Shown here one piece after another: positions 56,545 to 59,224 of a DNA stretch of 59,224 nucleotides. The position numbers were made by a program, and so were the translations under genes. Location of the stretch: NCBI GenBank assembly GCA_947629165.1, contig CANRCR010000005.1:1-59224 (forward strand), in the 5' to 3' direction. The notes under the pieces are model-generated. The model was not told the origin of the DNA. It was given only the letters and a program-made list of their open reading frames with translations, and did no database searches. The number at the start of each line of letters is the position of its first letter. The stretch's first letter is position 1. The DNA comes from an uncultured Bacilli bacterium. GTDB taxonomy: Bacteria > Bacillota_I > Bacilli_A > RF39 > UBA660.

Positions 56545-57330
56545 ATGCGTGTTTTAATAACGGGTGCTACTTCGGGCATAGGTTATCAAACAGCTTGTGT
56601 GCTAGCACGACGGGGACATTTTGTCTATCTTACTTGTCATACTGAAAAAGAAGTTCAGGTAGTCAAAGAGAAATTAGCAAAAATAAAAGATCGAATTGCC
56701 TGTTTTAAATTAGATATTACGAATCCTAAAGATTATGAGTTACTTCAATCGCTTGAAATCGATTGTCTCATTTGTCATGCAGGAATTGGGATAGGGGGTT
56801 CTCTTTTAGATTTACCACTAGACCGTATAAAAGAAAATTTTAATACGAATTTCTTTGGAATCTTAGCCTTGATCCAAAAGATGATTCCATCTTTGATACA
56901 CAAGAAAGAAAGTCGTATTATTGTAACTTCTTCGATGGCAGGAATATTGCCACTTCCTTTTTTAGGAAGTTATGGAGCAACGAAAGCAGCCCTCTCTTAC
57001 CTAATAAAGACATTACGGCTCGAATTAAAGTTAACGTCCTTGCCATTACAAGTAACTTTAATTGAACCGGGTATTTATGAAACAGGATTTAACGAGGTCA
57101 TGCTCGATAACAAAGCACCTTACTTTGAAAAAAGTCCTTATTTTGAACCGTATCAACAAGAAATTGAAAAAATCGAAAAAGATTTTTTTCATTTTTTTGG
57201 AAACAAGAATTATACTTCGATTGTCAAAAAGTTTGTGCGTGCCGTAGAAAGTAAAAAAGTAAAGAAAGTTTATCGAGCCCCCTTTTTCCAACGACTTGGA
57301 TTAAAATTATATCTTCTTTTTTGGGGATAA
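56545..57330 (+). CDS. SDR family oxidoreductase
   Basis: 'VLITGATSGIGYQTACVLARRGHFV', 'LICHAGIGIGGSLLDL', 'VTSSMAGILPLPFLGSYGATKAAL'. Confidence 0.93.
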   Translation: MRVLITGATSGIGYQTACVLARRGHFVYLTCHTEKEVQVVKEKLAKIKDRIACFKLDITNPKDYELLQSLEIDCLICHAGIGIGGSLLDLPLDRIKENFNTNFFGILALIQKMIPSLIHKKESRIIVTSSMAGILPLPFLGSYGATKAALSYLIKTLRLELKLTSLPLQVTLIEPGIYETGFNEVMLDNKAPYFEKSPYFEPYQQEIEKIEKDFFHFFGNKNYTSIVKKFVRAVESKKVKKVYRAPFFQRLGLKLYLLFWG

Positions 57331-57355
57331 AAAAACAAGTGATAACACTTGTTAT
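57331..57355. terminator. Bidirectional terminator between convergent genes
   Basis: AACAAGTGataaCACTTGTT between SDR and DHH genes, A-run and T-rich flanks. Confidence 0.6.
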
Positions 57356-58224
57356 TTAGTGAATTGATAAGTTGCAAATTCGGTTTCAATTTCAGGAATA
57401 ATGGTCATTCCGCGCGAAGCAAGTTCGTCGTACTGTTTACTCGTAAAACCATCGTCCGTGACCTTGTAGACGCGAGATTTAAAAACGTCCATATCATAGA
57501 CGATAAAAGCATACATATCTAGTTTTTGTCGAACGACGTATTCGCCTAATAAATCGAGCATATCTTGGACCATACTTTCCGCCCGATCAGTATCTTTAAT
57601 TTGAATATAACTAGATTCGACGACATGGGTACCAAATTGATATTTTTTATGTCCATTAAAACAGGCTTTTTCAAAATCGGATAGATCTGTTAAACAGAGC
57701 CCCAACTGATAAAATTGTTGAAAATCGAGTTGATAACGTTGGCACATGGCTTGTGCCCAAGCGTAATCTTCTTCCCGTGTTTTACTATTGTGAAAAGAAA
57801 CGGTATCGATAAAGGTAGCTAATAGAGCTAAAGTGATTTCTTTTTTAGAAAAAGAATCTTCTTTTCCATGAACGATGAGATAAGCGGTCGATCCGACCGG
57901 TTCATTCATATAGTCGAGAACAGAAATCGGTTCTTTGGTCGGATGGTGGTCGATGATTTGTACGACCTCTCCAATGCCTTCTCTTTGATGATGATCGAGT
58001 AAGATAAATTTAGTGTTTCCATCGTAGGTAAGTTTCTTTTGATAAATTTGAGGATCCACTTGAAACATGGCTAAAATACGAAGTGTATCTTCTTCAATCT
58101 TTGTATCGGGAATGACAAAGGAGACGTTTTTACCTAATTTTTTTAGATAAGATTCGTATAACATACCACTCACAATACTATCAACATCGGGATTGGAATG
58201 GCCTAAAATAATGTATTTTTCCAT
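57352..58224 (-). CDS. DHH family phosphoesterase, manganese-dependent inorganic pyrophosphatase-like
   Basis: 'YIILGHSNPDVDSIVSGMLYESYLKK', 'FILLDHHQREGIGEVVQIIDHHP', 'PVGSTAYLIV', 'ALLATFIDTVSFHNSKTREED'; start at 58224 after GGAGGTCGCT. Confidence 0.88.
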   Translation of the reverse strand: MEKYIILGHSNPDVDSIVSGMLYESYLKKLGKNVSFVIPDTKIEEDTLRILAMFQVDPQIYQKKLTYDGNTKFILLDHHQREGIGEVVQIIDHHPTKEPISVLDYMNEPVGSTAYLIVHGKEDSFSKKEITLALLATFIDTVSFHNSKTREEDYAWAQAMCQRYQLDFQQFYQLGLCLTDLSDFEKACFNGHKKYQFGTHVVESSYIQIKDTDRAESMVQDMLDLLGEYVVRQKLDMYAFIVYDMDVFKSRVYKVTDDGFTSKQYDELASRGMTIIPEIETEFATYQFTK

Positions 58225-58293
58225 AGCGACCTCCAAGTTATGTTTTTTACTATAGCAAAACTCTTTTTCCCCTGCAAGTAAAAATTGCTTTTC

Positions 58294-58322
58294 TTGACAA
58301 AATCTTTATTTTGTGATATAAT
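58294..58322 (+). promoter_or_regulatory. Consensus sigma-A-type promoter
   Basis: TTGACA - 17 nt - TATAAT, exact consensus at both hexamers. Confidence 0.85.
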
Positions 58323-58353
58323 CGAGCACATGTAAAAAGGGGGAGGTTAGAAA

Positions 58354-59224
58354 ATGAATAGACAAGATTACTACAATTGGGCACTAAGTGAATTAGGATA
58401 TGGAGAAGTACTTTCTGAAAAAGAACTTACTACTCGATACCGTCAAGCTTCTAAAAAATATCATCCAGATTTAAATCCTGGAATTGATGAAGAATATTTT
58501 AAAGCACTCGCTTCTGCCTACGATGATATGAAAAAGAATAAAGTAAAAAACGGAGTACCTAAGGCGAAGAAAACAGCCAAAAAACAAACGGAACAAAAGA
58601 AAAGAAATCTAACCGAATTATCATTAAATGAACTATATCAGTTACAGATGGAATTAAAAAATGATGCCAATCATTTCCATAGGGAATATTATCGATATGA
58701 TGAACAACTTCGTGAGATGGTCTTACAGGAAGATAAGGTTCATAAACAATTAATTAATTTACGAAATCAGTATTTAGGAATGAAAGATTATGATTCCTAT
58801 GCACCTTTTCTTTTAATACTTTATGGCCTTGCACTTTCATCTACATTCGATCGAATTAAAGAAAAGGATTTATCACCTAAAGCAATTCAAGGATATATCT
58901 ATACAGGAGTACTAGTATCGCTCGTTGGTGCTTGCTTCCTAAATCCAATTTCGACCGTTGCTATGATTACACTTTTTGGAATTAGTGGTGTAAGAGCAGT
59001 TTTAAATAATAAGTTAAATAACGAAATTGATTCTGTCGTTAAAAAAATGGAAGAAACGGAAGAAAACTTGGAATTAAAACATCAAGAGTCGAGTGAAGTG
59101 TACGGTAAAAGAGAAACAGCACGAACTTGTTATCTTCAGAAAATGCGAAATTTACAATTCGTAAATGCTGAAATTGATCGTCGTATGGAGAATGCCGATA
59201 AAACGTCATCCTACGAGCAAGAAA
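58354..59224 (+). CDS. DnaJ-domain membrane protein (3' end runs off the window)
   Basis: ATG at 58354 after GGGGGAGG; 'LTTRYRQASKKYHPDLNPGIDEEYFKALASAYDDM' J-domain with HPD; two TM; frame open to window end, absent from track. Confidence 0.85.
   Translation, partial: MNRQDYYNWALSELGYGEVLSEKELTTRYRQASKKYHPDLNPGIDEEYFKALASAYDDMKKNKVKNGVPKAKKTAKKQTEQKKRNLTELSLNELYQLQMELKNDANHFHREYYRYDEQLREMVLQEDKVHKQLINLRNQYLGMKDYDSYAPFLLILYGLALSSTFDRIKEKDLSPKAIQGYIYTGVLVSLVGACFLNPISTVAMITLFGISGVRAVLNNKLNNEIDSVVKKMEETEENLELKHQESSEVYGKRETARTCYLQKMRNLQFVNAEIDRRMENADKTSSYEQE

Noticed and set aside
1-59224. tRNA/rRNA genes, CRISPR arrays, restriction-modification or toxin-antitoxin systems
   Set aside because: None recognised on either strand by inspection; no cas, RM or TA family motifs in the provided ORFs. 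A tRNAscan/CRISPR finder run would be needed to exclude them formally.

Overview
The window is a low-GC Bacillota-type chromosome segment that is gene-dense and mostly on the + strand. I identify no complete transposon, prophage, CRISPR array, rRNA or tRNA. The backbone is housekeeping: an RlmI-like methyltransferase, argS with a T-box, typA/bipA, lspA-rluD, a rhomboid protease, ireB-ruvX-DUF1292-mltG-trmR-trhP1-trhP2-(HD/dgt-like)-greA, tig, lon, a SpoVID-like/YsxE-like pair, a T-box leader with HD protein and valS, radC-mreC-mreD, an OmpR-type two-component pair, and a DHH phosphoesterase. The order (yrrK..greA; lon..spoVID-ysxE..valS..radC-mreCD) looks like the Bacillus subtilis order from memory. 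Accessory loci between these blocks are the most interesting part: (i) an AT-rich LPXTG-like adhesin plus dedicated sortase, whose adhesin has a short NNC-codon-rich patch (about 7772-7864) in a '...GVRPVVSL' domain that looks like a diversity-generating-retroelement variable region; (ii) a pilin-like locus (33166-38732) with two paralogous prepilin-N-terminus proteins carrying different C-terminal modules, one with a thrombospondin-type-1-like motif, plus a cadherin-like-repeat membrane protein; (iii) two neighbouring HExxH...EG metalloprotease-like genes, the second split by a frameshift at a T8 tract; (iv) a hybrid histidine kinase / Hpt-REC phosphorelay without an output domain, next to an acyl-CoA synthetase. 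All calls come from reading the sequence and recalled family knowledge; no database searches were run.
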